Shown one piece after another: positions 1 to 11,170 of a stretch of DNA of 64,000 nt. The notes under the pieces were generated by a model. The model was not told the origin of the DNA and made no database searches. It worked only from the letters and a program-made list of their open reading frames with translations. Within the stretch, counting starts at the first letter, position 1; every line of letters begins with the position of its first letter. The translations under genes and the position numbers were made by a program. Source of the stretch: Monoplex corrugatus (taxonomy: Eukaryota > Mollusca > Gastropoda > Littorinimorpha > Ranellidae); NCBI GenBank assembly GCA_030674185.1, contig JAPXFY010000013.1, positions 50,719,067 to 50,783,066 of the forward strand. The letters run 5' to 3'.

Positions 1-277
1 GTTCAAAAAGACTGAATTATGATTTTGTGTTTGACACACAAACAACTTCGAGTATCAGTGTTTAGATTGCCTGTACACCATGGGCGTAAAGCATTCCATT
101 AGTAATGGCACATTTGGCTGAAGCACGTATGAAATTGCCAGAGACCAGGGAACTGTTTGAACAAATTCAAAATTTTGTCACTGTATCTGCCATAAGTTGT
201 GTTGTTAAGGAGTCATGAGTTATTTTCTTGTATCCGTAAAGATCAGAACGAACTATGTGTTGTGAGGATGCTCAAGT
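1..277. other. No feature seen
   Basis: AT-rich sequence with no credible coding frame, RNA gene or repeat recognised. It ends at the first TTAA-ended MITE. Confidence 0.5.
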
Positions 278-475
278 TTAACCCTTTGACTCCCGCACCC
301 TGTCCCCTAGCATCCTGCTTTGTCAGCCATGCTAGCAAAACAAAAAGTGAAAACTTAACCTTTACTCCCTCACCCTTTCCACCAGCTTCCTGCAGGAAGC
401 TGGTGGAAAGAGTGAGGGAGTCAAAGGGTTAAGTTTTTGCAGTTGCTGGATAAGGTACAAGAGTGAAAGGGTTAC
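278..475. mobile_element. TTAA-ended nested-palindrome MITE, copy 1
   Basis: About 198 bp bounded by inverted TTAACCCTTTGACTCCC-like arms; the right end reads GGGTTAC instead of GGGTTAA. Inside is a second, tighter palindrome whose arms again begin TTAACC.TT.ACTCCCTCACCC and meet at CTGCAG near position 392, so the element is a palindrome within a palindrome. No coding capacity. Three more copies occur in the window (17198-17390, 50308-50500, 50993-51284). TTAA followed by CCC is the usual edge of piggyBac-type transposons, so a non-autonomous piggyBac derivative is my inference; other TTAA-targeting families are possible. Confidence 0.75.
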
Positions 476-1130
476 AGATGTGTTGTAGTTTCTGTACTGT
501 ATATTGTTCACATAGCCCTTCAGAAAGAGATATGACCAGCAGGGAATATTGTGAATAAACTATCAGAAGTCTGAATACGCTCTCTCTTCCTCTCTCTCTC
601 TGTGTCTCTGTCTCTGTCTCTGTCTCTCTCTCTTTCTCTTTCTCTGTCTCTCCCCCCCCCCCCCCTCTCTGTCCTCCTCCCCTCTCACCCTGTCACGATC
701 TCTCCATTTTGTTTCTGGCCTCCACCCAGCACTTCACATGAAACAGTACAAATTTAGGTCAGTGATAAAACTAATTCTCCACCCAGTGCAATGTGCAGTG
801 TAGGCAGTTTCAAAAACTAGTATTAAACATTAACCCTGCCCTATCAAAACTAGTATTAAACATTAACCCTGCCCTATCAGCCATTTTCCTATGGGACATG
901 GGTGTAGTCATGAGAGAGTTAATCACTTTCAAAACTTACCCACCCATCAGCACAGGCACGCACACAGTTTATTATGTTTTGAAAGAAATTAAAAATATTG
1001 ACGTACAATAAAAATTATAATCTGGCTTGATTTAAAAAAAATGATCAGGGTAAACATTTGGAAATAAAATAAGAAAGAAATTAGAATTAAACAGCAAGAT
1101 GATCAAATTGTTTTAACAGTGTCATTTTGT
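476..1130. other. CT-rich tract, poly-C and a 33-bp direct duplication; no gene
   Basis: A CT-rich microsatellite with a C homopolymer lies at about 580-700. At about 814-879 a 33-bp segment containing ACTAGTATTAAACATT is directly duplicated with almost no change. The rest is AT-rich and shows no gene. Confidence 0.6.
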
Positions 1131-1135
1131 CATGC

Positions 1136-1365
<230 letters not shown>

Positions 1366-1374
1366 CATTTTTTT

Positions 1375-1495
1375 GGGTCTGTAACCATGACTTGGGTGCC
1401 GTACCTTCCAGATTTAAATTTTGATGAGTCTTCAACAATCCACACCTTTGATCAAAATTTGGTAAAGATCCACCCATAAAGAGCTGAGAAAATGA
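1375..1495 (-). repeat. Unclassified dispersed repeat, inverted relative to 6362-6500
   Basis: Read on the minus strand this contains TTTTCTCAGCTCTTTATGGG followed by TGGATCTTTA, which recurs on the plus strand at about 6375-6410. In both copies the conserved segment is joined to a (TG)n or (CA)n tract and shares further diverged blocks. It is probably a short interspersed element with a microsatellite tail; no tRNA-like promoter was found. Confidence 0.55.
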
Positions 1496-2274
1496 TTCAT
1501 AAAATGTATATTTCCGAGACACAGACACACACACCCCTCTCTCTGGTCGATGTGAAGCAGACAGGTGGGGGGAGGGGGGGAGGGTAGGCAGGCCTCTGCT
1601 GCCACAAATGCTTGACTTTCCCTGATAAGGATTTATGGACCAGGTTATTACCACCTAGAAAACCATGTGATCTATGGTCACAATTAGGGGTGAACTCTGA
1701 GATACCAGGTCTGCACTTACATTTTGAAAAACCTTGGTGTCATGCAATATGATGCGAAGGGTTACATGGTCATCGACATCAGACAAGACTGGCATTTGTA
1801 AATTGATGTATGACATCACCAGATGTGGCTTGACCTGGTAAATGGCAAACGAAAGAAGAAAAAATGACCATGGTTGTGTTGTAGAGACTCACATTGAAAT
1901 AAAATTATATCCTTTTTGTCTATCGTAATATCTGGGCTACAAACAGTATTGTGAAGAATAGCAACGTTGTGTGCAGCCATAAGCTATTTTTGCAACATCA
2001 AAAAGAAAGAAAGAAAGAAAAAGACACTATTGTGTTGAACACTGCTTTTGGTATTGTAAGATTTTTGGAGGGTCATATCGCTTTTTTAAGAAAAATGTGA
2101 ACATTGTTCATGGCTGTCACTGGATGTAGAACTGGTGTTGTTTGGAATAGATAAACATAAGAAAACAAATGAAGAGTTGACAAGATAAATGTATTTGTGA
2201 AACACTTTGTCTCCAGATGGAGAACGAATACAATGAGACCAAATTTACATCGTTTTTCAGTAAATTTAATGTTC
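1496..2274. other. No gene seen
   Basis: AT-rich non-coding sequence with a GGGGAGG-rich patch near 1565-1585. No credible frame or recognised repeat. Confidence 0.5.
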
Positions 2275-2462
2275 TGCGTACGTGTAATATGAACATGTTA
2301 ATGCACTAGCAGGTCTGCACACATGTTGACCTGAGAGATCAGAAAAACCTTCATCCTTTACCCACCAGGTGGCAGATACCCAGACAGGATTGAACCCAGA
2401 TATTCTGGTCAGTAGTTCATTGTGTAACCATCTTGCCACATTGACAGTTACACTGTCGGCAT
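2275..2462 (-). mobile_element. tRNA-derived SINE fragment
   Basis: On the minus strand the order is a tRNA-like head with an A-box-like GTGGCAAGATGG, a B box GGGTTCAATCC (2387-2397), then a body containing GGTGGGTAAAGG, TTTTTCTGATCTCTCAGG and CTAGTGC. The same body order is found in the SINEs at 20520-20860 and 21785-22150 and at the start of the 11.1-kb satellite. The copy stops shortly after the CTAGTGC block, so it lacks its 3' half. Confidence 0.75.
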
Positions 2463-2469
2463 TGGAATT

Positions 2470-2765
2470 TTATCTACCTATATGTTTTGTTTGTTTGTGT
2501 GGTTGTTGTGTTGGGACGGCATTGGTATTTTTATAGACCTATATTAGGGGCTATATCTCGGTATATGTTTTGTTTGTTTGTGTGGTTGTTGTGTTGGGAC
2601 GGCATTGGTGTTTTTATAGATCTATATTAGGGGCTGTATCTCAGTATATGTTTTGTTTGTTTGTGTGGTTGCTGTGTTGGGACGGCATTGATGTTTTTAT
2701 AGATCTATATTAGGGGCTATATCTCAGTATATGTTTTGTTTGTTTGTGTGGTTGTTGTGTTGGGA
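2470..2765. repeat. 83-bp tandem repeat, about 3.5 units
   Basis: The motif TATGTTTTGTTTGTTTG recurs at 2481, 2564, 2647 and 2730, an exact 83-bp period. Units differ by only a few substitutions, indicating recent amplification. No coding potential. Confidence 0.9.
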
Positions 2766-2769
2766 AAGT

Positions 2770-3394
2770 GCAGTGGATTTACCATATGAAATTTGGGCTG
2801 GTCTTCCCAGGAAAGCGTTTCTCTGCAGTGAAGTGCCCACCTTTATTGTTTGTTTGTTTGTTTGTTTGTATTTGTATGTAGTTTTTGTATGTATGTGTTT
2901 GTTAATTTTTGTATGTATGTACATATTTCTGTTTACCAGTCAGAATGGATTTTGCTACTGAATTTTGCCAGGGCTAATGCCTTTGTTGCCATGGGATATT
3001 TGCACAGAGCATGTGTTACATTTTTCTTCTTCTTTTGTTCACCATGTGCATGGTCAGGCCACATCTGGCAATGAAGATGGCCATATTTTTCCAGTTCCTG
3101 AGGCCATGCAGTTTAATGGTCAGAGGATTCTGTAGTCAGCCGTAGCATGGCTGCACTTGATAGAGGGGACATCATTGCAATATGTGCATGCAGGACCTTG
3201 GTTTCTTGTGTAATCTAAAAGGTCGTCAACCCATCAAATTTGTAAGTGTCTTGAGATACTGAATTCAAAGTTGAGGGAGTGTTGGGAAACTTGCAGTTTA
3301 TGTTTAAATTCACAACATGTACAGCTAACTGAATAACAGCTAGAAACTTTGGCTGACCTGCAGAGATAGAAGGAGATAAGAATTTTATAGTGTA
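2770..3394. other. No gene seen; GTTT-rich low complexity
   Basis: Contains a (TTTG)n-like stretch near 2845-2905. Frames here are short and low complexity. Nothing else recognised. Confidence 0.5.
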
Positions 3395-3397
3395 TGT

Positions 3398-3441
<44 letters not shown>

Positions 3442-3562
3442 TCTGTGTACTGTGTAAATGTGTAGTTATGGGCTCATGGACTCATGTCTTTGTTATAAAA
3501 ACACAAAAAGGGCTCTAAATGAGCGTAGTATGTGTGTGTGTGTGCGTGCGTGTGTGTGTGTG
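3395..3562. repeat. (TG)n microsatellites
   Basis: Two TG tracts, about 3398-3438 and 3530-3562, separated by unique sequence. Confidence 0.9.
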
Positions 3563-3689
3563 TTTTCAGAGGCACAGATTGTATTATGAAATGGACGTAA
3601 AGTCATAAAGTCTAAGTAATGAAATATAGTGCATAAAATTGTATCCATAAATAAATATTGCCTCCATTTTTTTGCCTCTGCAACACACA

Positions 3690-4530
<841 letters not shown>

Positions 4531-4604
4531 GTGTAAAGGAGGGGTGGTCAGGTAATAAAAGTGCCTGCCAGGAAAGCACCTGCTAGGAAAGCAATAAGAT
4601 CCCA

Positions 4605-5710
4605 GGGGCTCTTTCAGTATAAATAGTATCTCTGCCTTCTGGAAATTCTTTGCTAGAAATTTCCTCTTTTCTGTCACTCTCTTTGTTTCTGTCGTGCTCC
4701 TTTGCTTTCTGTCATTTCTTACCATCATTTTCTGCCTTGCTGGCCCATTCATCTGTATGTCTTCTATAAAGCTTCACATACTTTCTCTTAGGATTGATAT
4801 TTTGGTACATATATTTAGTGAATTTGTGGCTGTGAGGAGATGTGATGTGTGGAAACAATTTTGGGTGATTTGGGCCAGTTTTTACATATGTTTTGGTGTC
4901 CTTTGTTATGTTGATATTTGTATTTGTTTGTTTTTTTAAATCCCGTGGTGCCCCCCTGTTGGGTTGCCGGGGCTCTTTCAGTATAAATAGTATCCCCACC
5001 TTCTGGAAATTCTGTGCTAGAAATTTCCTCTTTTCTGTCACTCTCTTTGTTTCTGCCTTGTTGCCTTGCTTTCTGTCATTTCTACTTATTTTCTGCCTTA
5101 ATGGTCCATTCACCTGTATTTTTACGATAAAGTCTTACATGCCTTTTCTTCCGATTGATAATTGGGTACATGTATTAAGTGCATTTTTGGCTCTAAGGAA
5201 GTGAGATATGCAGAAGCAATTTTAGGTAATTTTATGCCTGTTTTTATATATGTTTTGGTGTCCTTATGTATGCTTATATTTGTATTCAGGTGTGTTTTTA
5301 AAATCTCCCCTGTGCGATAAATCGGACGGAATGGTCCTACACCAGGGGCATGTCCTTAGATTATGTGCGTGAATGCATTGATATGTGTACTTAATTTTCT
5401 TTTCTTTTTTTTTTTTTTCCTGTTGAAGATTTGTGTGTTTTGAAGCGGTTATAGCCCTGATATGGCTCTGCGCAGTCGGCTGGGCTTTAAACAACAATAA
5501 AAGAAAGAAATCCAGTGGTGATAAATTGGACCGAGTGGTCAGCACCAGGGATGTGTCCTTTTATTGTATGCGGGAATGCATTGATACACGTACTTGGTTT
5601 TCTCTTCCAGGTTTTTTTTTCTCCAATAAGATATGGTGTACTTTTTGAGATGGTTATAGCCCTGATATGCCTCACGGCTTTAAACAGTAATAACATTAAC
5701 AATAGCAAGG
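4605..5710 (+). repeat. Dispersed repeat R1 in tandem partial copies
   Basis: A unit starting GGCTCTTTCAGTATAAATAG appears at about 4608 and again at about 4973. The second copy runs on to a 3' part containing GCATTGATATGTGTACTTAA and ends CTGGGCTTTAAACAACAATAA near 5505. A third partial copy of the 3' part follows at about 5512-5705. The same repeat lies at 24565-24964 and 27561-27684, where an RTE LINE interrupts it; the copy here acts as the empty-site reference. The GGGCTTTAAAC plus A-rich end looks like a SINE 3' end, but I see no tRNA-like head, so the class is open. Confidence 0.7.
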
Positions 5711-6276
5711 TCCCAGGTTCTGCTCTCTGTATATGGAATTTTTAAAAAATTTATGAATCAGAACACATGTATACATTCTGGTATCATGGAACAGAATGCT
5801 TTTTGAATAATCAGTATTTAGAAACACAGTTAAACATATGCATAAACAAAGCGTCAAATTAAGCATGAACATATCATACGTGCATGCAAACTTCACTCAT
5901 GCACGGAATTTCTCACATGTGGAGTTATCAACACAAACGATATTTCACAGCAAAAAAACTTATTGTATCCTTTGTTGGAAAAGGTAACAGAACTCATCTA
6001 ATGTGACAGGGATAAACCACAACATTACCTTTGTTGAATGGCTTTCACCCACTGTGTGATAAAACAGTGTGTCATGGTAAACTGCAAAATCCTGACATGA
6101 TAAGACAGGGAAGGAATTAAAATGGCATGAACATGTCCAGAGTGCCACCTGCTTCAGGAGGCTGGAAGTAGAAGCTGGAAAGACACAGCCCCTCACTGAA
6201 CAGCAACAAATAACAAGGTCTGGAACAGCAGCCTTTTCCTAAAACATTCCTGTGAAAAAAATTGCTTCACATTGAA

Positions 6277-6279
<3 letters not shown>
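5711..6279. other. No gene seen
   Basis: AT-rich sequence without a recognisable gene or repeat. Confidence 0.5.
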
Positions 6280-6346
<67 letters not shown>

Positions 6347-6355
6347 GTGTGTGTG
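6280..6355. repeat. (TG)n microsatellite
   Basis: About 75 bp of TG repeats with one CG interruption, directly upstream of the dispersed repeat at 6362. Confidence 0.95.
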
Positions 6356-6361
6356 ACTGGA

Positions 6362-6500
6362 AAAATGACTGAACAAGATTTTCTCAGCTCTTTATGGGTG
6401 GATCTTTAGTATTCTTTACCCATTTTTGGTCAAAAGTGTAAACTGCTTAAAGGATTGCAAACATATCAATTTGGACAACAAGATTTCAAAGCCAAGTCAC
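6362..6500 (+). repeat. Unclassified dispersed repeat, partner of 1375-1495
   Basis: Shares TTTTCTCAGCTCTTTATGGG and the following GGATCTTTA, plus diverged blocks, with the minus strand of 1375-1495. It also abuts a (TG)n tract, suggesting that the microsatellite belongs to the element. Confidence 0.55.
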
Positions 6501-6769
6501 ACACACCAGAAGAAAAGTGCCTGAAATCAGCTTTTTTTAAGGAAGTTGTGAGCAGCACTTTCCCAGGAACTTCTGACAATGTTTGATTTTGTTTCCACTG
6601 ATAGTGTTTTGCTTGTTTTTCTCTGTGTTTCATTGTGTTTACTTAAAGATGTGTTGGAAAAGATGTAGAATCCCTGGTCTTCAAGAGAGAAACATATTGT
6701 GTACGTTTTCTTAGATTGGGTACCCCCTCACACATGCACTTATGTGTGTATGTGTTTTTTTTGTTTTTT

Positions 6770-6778
6770 TTGTTTTGT

Positions 6779-6816
<38 letters not shown>

Positions 6817-6819
6817 TGT

Positions 6820-6881
<62 letters not shown>

Positions 6882-6882
6882 G
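6770..6882. repeat. (TG)n-(AG)n microsatellite
   Basis: TG tract running into an AG tract at about 6860-6882. Confidence 0.95.
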
Positions 6883-6889
6883 GATGACT

Positions 6890-7590
6890 ATGTGTTTGCT
6901 TAGAATATCTCAATTTGCCTGTAATCCACTTGTAATCATTATTCACACAACAAGCTTATGTGAATAGATGTTTGTCACAGACTCAGGACCAGAGATTTTT
7001 TAAGTGTGGCCTGGATGTTTTGTGCTCTGATTTAAAGTTTGTCTCCATCCTCTTTAAACACGTTATACTCATGGATAGTTTTCTCACACGTGCATGCTGC
7101 GAGTGTTAGCAGTGCTTCTGTTAGTTTTCATCTCATTGTCGTTGCCACCAGGCCTTAGTTCTTCAATACAGTCATTCACAGCCGTCTCTAAGGCCTACTT
7201 GGAAGCATCCAGCAGTATATGAAACACTTTTTAATTATATGTAACTGTGTTGAGATATTGAATTCAGAGTTGAGTAGACGTAAGTTTACATTAAGCATTA
7301 AGTTACTGTGAAAGAAGTATAAAGTTTTAAAGTGAAAGTAAAAAGCAGTGTTCTTCCAGCATTTGGTCAATTGATGAAAGGAAACCTTTATTCCTTCTTT
7401 GCTCACCAGTGACATATACTCCTAATCATAATTTAAGGGCCACTTCTTCCTTCCTCTCTAATTTTAAGTTGAAATAATTGACAATGTTTAGAATTGATTC
7501 TATGTTTTATTTCATCATTTCCAACCTGTTTTGGAAAAAGAAATTAGCACAATGACCCATTAGTGAACAGCACATGCATTTAAAGGAACA
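6890..7590. other. No gene seen
   Basis: AT-rich non-coding sequence. A block TTGAGATATTGAATTCAGAGTTGAG at about 7250-7275 resembles one at about 3250-3275, hinting at another old dispersed repeat. Confidence 0.45.
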
Positions 7591-7639
7591 TCCCCCCCTT
7601 TTCAAAAAACAGAAAGTGTCAGATTTGGCCAATCTGTTT

Positions 7640-8668
7640 TCAATATCGCGTGTGTCCGCCCCGAGCCTGGATGCATGCTTCACAGCGCCGATGCATCGAC
7701 CCCACAAGGGTACGGAGTGTGTCCTGAGGGATGGCCGCCCACTCGATCTGCAGGATGTCGACCAGCCTGGCCAGGGTGCCCGGGTGGGGGGTGGTTGTCC
7801 CTGATGCGCCTCCCGAGCACATCCCAGAGGTGTTCAATTGGGTTCAGATCAGGTGAGCACGCTGGCCAGGCCATACGGACGACTTCATGCTGCTCCAGGA
7901 AGTCGGTCACAAGGCGTGCTCGATGCGCAGGTGCATTGTCGTCCTGGAAGATGGCGCCTTGACCAAGGTCCACAAGCACAGGCAGTGCCACGGCCGCCAG
8001 AACCTCGTCCCGGTACCGGACCCCGTTCAGGATGCCGTCAATGGGGAGCAGGGGGTCCGGGTACCACGGCTCATGCCACCCCACACCATCACCGACCCGC
8101 CGCCGTACCGGTTATGCTCTTGGACAGTGGCGTCAGCGAACCTCTCCCCTTGACGTCGCCACACCCGAGCCCGGCCATCGTTAAAGGTCAGGGTGAACCT
8201 GGACTCATCCGAAAACAAGACCCGGGCCCACTGTTGCCTTGTCCAGGTCACGTGCTCCCTGGCCCAGGTCATGCGGCGCACTCTGTTGACCGGTGACAGC
8301 ACGGGTCGGACGGCCGGTCTCCGTGACCTCAAGTTTGCCTCATGTAGCCGTCTTCTCACCGTGCTGCAGCTGATGTTAGCACCTGTTGCGTCCCTCAGCT
8401 GACCCCTCAAGGTCACCGCAGTGGATGCCCTTTCCCTCAGGACGGAGAGGGCAAGGTAGCGGTCTTGCTGTCTTGTCGTTACTCTGGGTCGACCCGTGTG
8501 ACGCCTTTCCTGGACTGCTCCAGTCTCATTGAAGCGCTCCAGCAGTCTCTGGATTGTGGAATGCGACACTTCAAGTCGTCTAGCAACTTCCCGCTGCGCT
8601 AGGCCTTCATCAAGCAGAGCGAGGGCTCTCCCCCGCTGCTCATCCGTCATCCGTCGTCTTGCAAGCAT
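7640..8668 (-). pseudogene. Tc1/mariner-type transposase, two frameshifts
   Basis: A 1,029-bp locus, about 342 codons, which is the normal length of a Tc1 transposase (cut-and-paste DNA transposition at TA sites). From the N terminus, MLARRRMTDEQRGRAL begins a helix-turn-helix segment (EVARRLEVSHSTIQRLLERF), followed by a second DNA-binding region with the GRP motif (GRPRVTTRQQ). The catalytic core shows LFSDESRF (first Asp), VMVWGGMS, FQDDNAPAHRA (second Asp) and DLNPIEHLWD (third acid, Glu). The frame shifts once near 8050-8070 in a C-rich run and again near 7790-7800; the C terminus resumes in a third frame and stops at 7640. GC content is well above the flanks. The element is inactive as written. 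Possible ends lie near 7570 and 8760, where weakly similar inverted sequences occur (GCACATGCA / GCACGTGCA and a nearby CCCTTTT), but no clean TA-flanked inverted repeat could be confirmed. Confidence 0.9.
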
Positions 8669-8689
8669 GGTTAAAACGAACCAAGAACG

Positions 8690-9176
8690 GGTCCTTTTTA
8701 TCCTCGTCTGCGGGCAACTTTGGCTGGAGTAGTGTTCAAAAAGGGCTTGCCTTGCACGTGCAAAGCGAATTTTGTCGCTACCTTGCCTGCGTCGTCAGAG
8801 AGACCCTGCTGAAGATTCGACAATTTCGTGTGGAAATTGTCTTCCTTGGGCCGCCCATTGCAAATCGGCAAATCCCCAAACACGTGCCAAAAGGAAACTG
8901 CAATGTTGTCTGAGCTCTTATCCATTCAGTTATGGCAACGAATTGGAGAAAAGAGTAAGAGAAAATAGGTTATTTCTCCTTTCAAATATTGACTCAAAAA
9001 CGTTCCTGGCCCTTCAATAATGACGTGTAGTATATCATGTTTCTATTTGAAATGTTACTATAATCATTTGTGAATGAGAGTGTAGTGCATTCATTGATGA
9101 ACGTTTGTTTAAACAGGCAGTGTCTGCCTGTACTACTAAATGACATGACGTGTATGTTATGTTTTGACTAAATGAA

Positions 9177-9179
<3 letters not shown>
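8690..9179. other. No gene seen; right flank of the Tc1 element
   Basis: The first ~80 bp may still belong to the Tc1 element. The rest shows no gene or recognisable repeat. Confidence 0.4.

Positions 9180-9232
<53 letters not shown>
9180..9232. repeat. (TG)n microsatellite
   Basis: About 53 bp of uninterrupted TG. Confidence 0.95.
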
Positions 9233-9233
<1 letters not shown>

Positions 9234-9239
9234 TTATGT

Positions 9240-9840
9240 TTAAAGGTGTTTTTTTTCAGTGGGAGAAATTGAGGCTTGGCATGCTTCATCCTCAAGAGGT
9301 CAGGTCTTGGATCAACGACAGTGAGACGAGCTGGGCAGTGTTTGCACCTTGGACTTCGTGTGCCTGTCGATAGTGACAGCACTGTCTTCTGCTTTTTGAG
9401 ACAAGCTGGGTCCTTGCTCCTTGGTCACAAGGAAAGTCAAGGGGCTGATCTATGGCAGTGTCTTATTGTTGTTGTCGTTGTCTGCATACTGCCGCTGCTT
9501 CATATTCATGTTATTTAGCACTTCAGGGCAATGCTGTTGCCTCTGCAGTATTGTCGTCGGCTTTGCATTGCCATAGTCACCTCCACATTCTTGTCATCTT
9601 CAGAATCGTATTGTTCATAAGAACAGTAAACAAATAACTGGAGTGATTAATCGTCTGATATAAGACATTGTGTTACATCCTTAGTATAAAGATATGTACA
9701 GTAACTGCTTAGCTTAAGAATTAACTTTAAGACCACTGGTTAATTTGAGGACTCTGGGTTGGCGTTTGTCTTTTAATGTTGAATAAATGCGTGAATTGTG
9801 TGGCCCAATCCATTAGTTATGTCGTGTAAGGGTGCTTGAG
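9240..9840. other. No gene seen
   Basis: Mixed-composition sequence; short frames have no recognisable domain. Confidence 0.45.
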
Positions 9841-9848
9841 AAAGTGGA

Positions 9849-9864
9849 TGAGAGAGAGAGAGCG

Positions 9865-9895
<31 letters not shown>

Positions 9896-9945
9896 GCGAG
9901 AGAGAAAGAGAGAGAGAGAAAGAAAGAGAGAGAGAGAAAGAAAGA

Positions 9946-9984
<39 letters not shown>

Positions 9985-9985
9985 C
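9849..9985. repeat. (GA)n-rich microsatellite with AAAG interruptions
   Basis: Purine-only strand of about 137 bp mixing GAGA, AAAG and GCGA units. Frames here are low complexity. Confidence 0.95.
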
Positions 9986-10079
9986 CAAGAGCTACATTCA
10001 TCACGTTACTTTATTTCTACATGACCGGTGCGTGACCGTGTTAAAAGACGTAACCTACTACATTGTAATGTATATGAGC

Positions 10080-10353
10080 ACGCACGAACACACGCACGCA
10101 CGCACGCACGCACGCACACACAACACACACACACACACACACACACACACCACACACAGCTTCTGTAGGTCTAATCTGTATGGGTAATTTACACAATCAC
10201 ATGCAAAAGTATACATATGCATGCTCACACGCACATACACACACATACATACATACACACACACTGTTTAGGTAATTCATACAAGCACATGCAAAAGTGT
10301 GCACATGGCATGCATGCACGCACACACACAACGCACACATACGCTCTCACTCT

Positions 10354-10409
<56 letters not shown>

Positions 10410-10529
10410 GCACACGCTCAAACACACACTCACTCACGCAGACACACATGCAAACAAGCACACACACAAACGTTTGCATAAGCTTAGTTTATATGGGAAA
10501 TTCACACCAATACATGCGAACGTATGCAC

Positions 10530-10597
<68 letters not shown>

Positions 10598-10624
10598 CAC
10601 TCAAACACGTATGTATGCACACAC

Positions 10625-10686
<62 letters not shown>

Positions 10687-10785
10687 ACACTCACACTTAC
10701 GTTCACATACACTTGCATAGGGCTAATTTGTATGGGAAATTCACACAAGCACATGCATACGTACACACAGACTCACACAAACAGT

Positions 10786-10832
<47 letters not shown>

Positions 10833-10866
10833 GCACACACGCACGCACGCACGCACACACACCACC
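10080..10866 (+). repeat. Composite array: ~55-bp core iterated with CA/CT microsatellites
   Basis: A non-microsatellite core resembling CTAATTTGTATGGGAAATTC, then ACACAAGCACATGC, recurs near 10165, 10262, 10476 and 10714. Between cores lie variable CT, CA or CACG tracts of 40-130 bp. The pattern is a tandem array whose units each contain a core plus a rapidly changing microsatellite. Confidence 0.75.
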
Positions 10867-11104
10867 TCTGGTCAATATGAAATATGAAACATTTCCCTAA
10901 ACAAACAAAAAATTGTGGGGAGTGGGTGGCTGTTGAAGAAGACGTTCATGATTCATAAAGGATAACAGAGCCATAACCATCAAAATGGTTTAATACGCTT
11001 ACAGTCAAGCATTAGATTTATGATTGTATAATATTTAATAATTTAGTCTGAATAATCGTCAAGTGGATAGCAAGTGAGGCTTCCAACTATGAGCTCTATT
11101 CTGC
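10867..11104. other. No gene seen
   Basis: AT-rich spacer between the microsatellite composite and the SINE-derived satellite. Confidence 0.5.
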
Positions 11105-11170
11105 ATGGGTATTGTCTGATGGGTAAAGGGTGGAGAGTTTTCTGATCTGCCGAATCCACGTGTACGTACC
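11105..11170 (+). mobile_element. SINE body fragment that seeds the 56-bp satellite
   Basis: GATGGGTAAAGGGTGGAGAG, then TTTTCTGATCT and AACTAGTGCC, matches the body of the SINE at 2275-2462 in the same order. The tandem array begins exactly at the CTAGTGCC block. Confidence 0.7.

Noticed and set aside
4612..5000. TATAAATA in repeat R1 as a host promoter
   Set aside because: The motif belongs to a dispersed repeat and no gene follows it.
7560..8770. Defined Tc1 terminal inverted repeats
   Set aside because: Only short, gapped similarity between the flanks and no TA duplication that I could fix.
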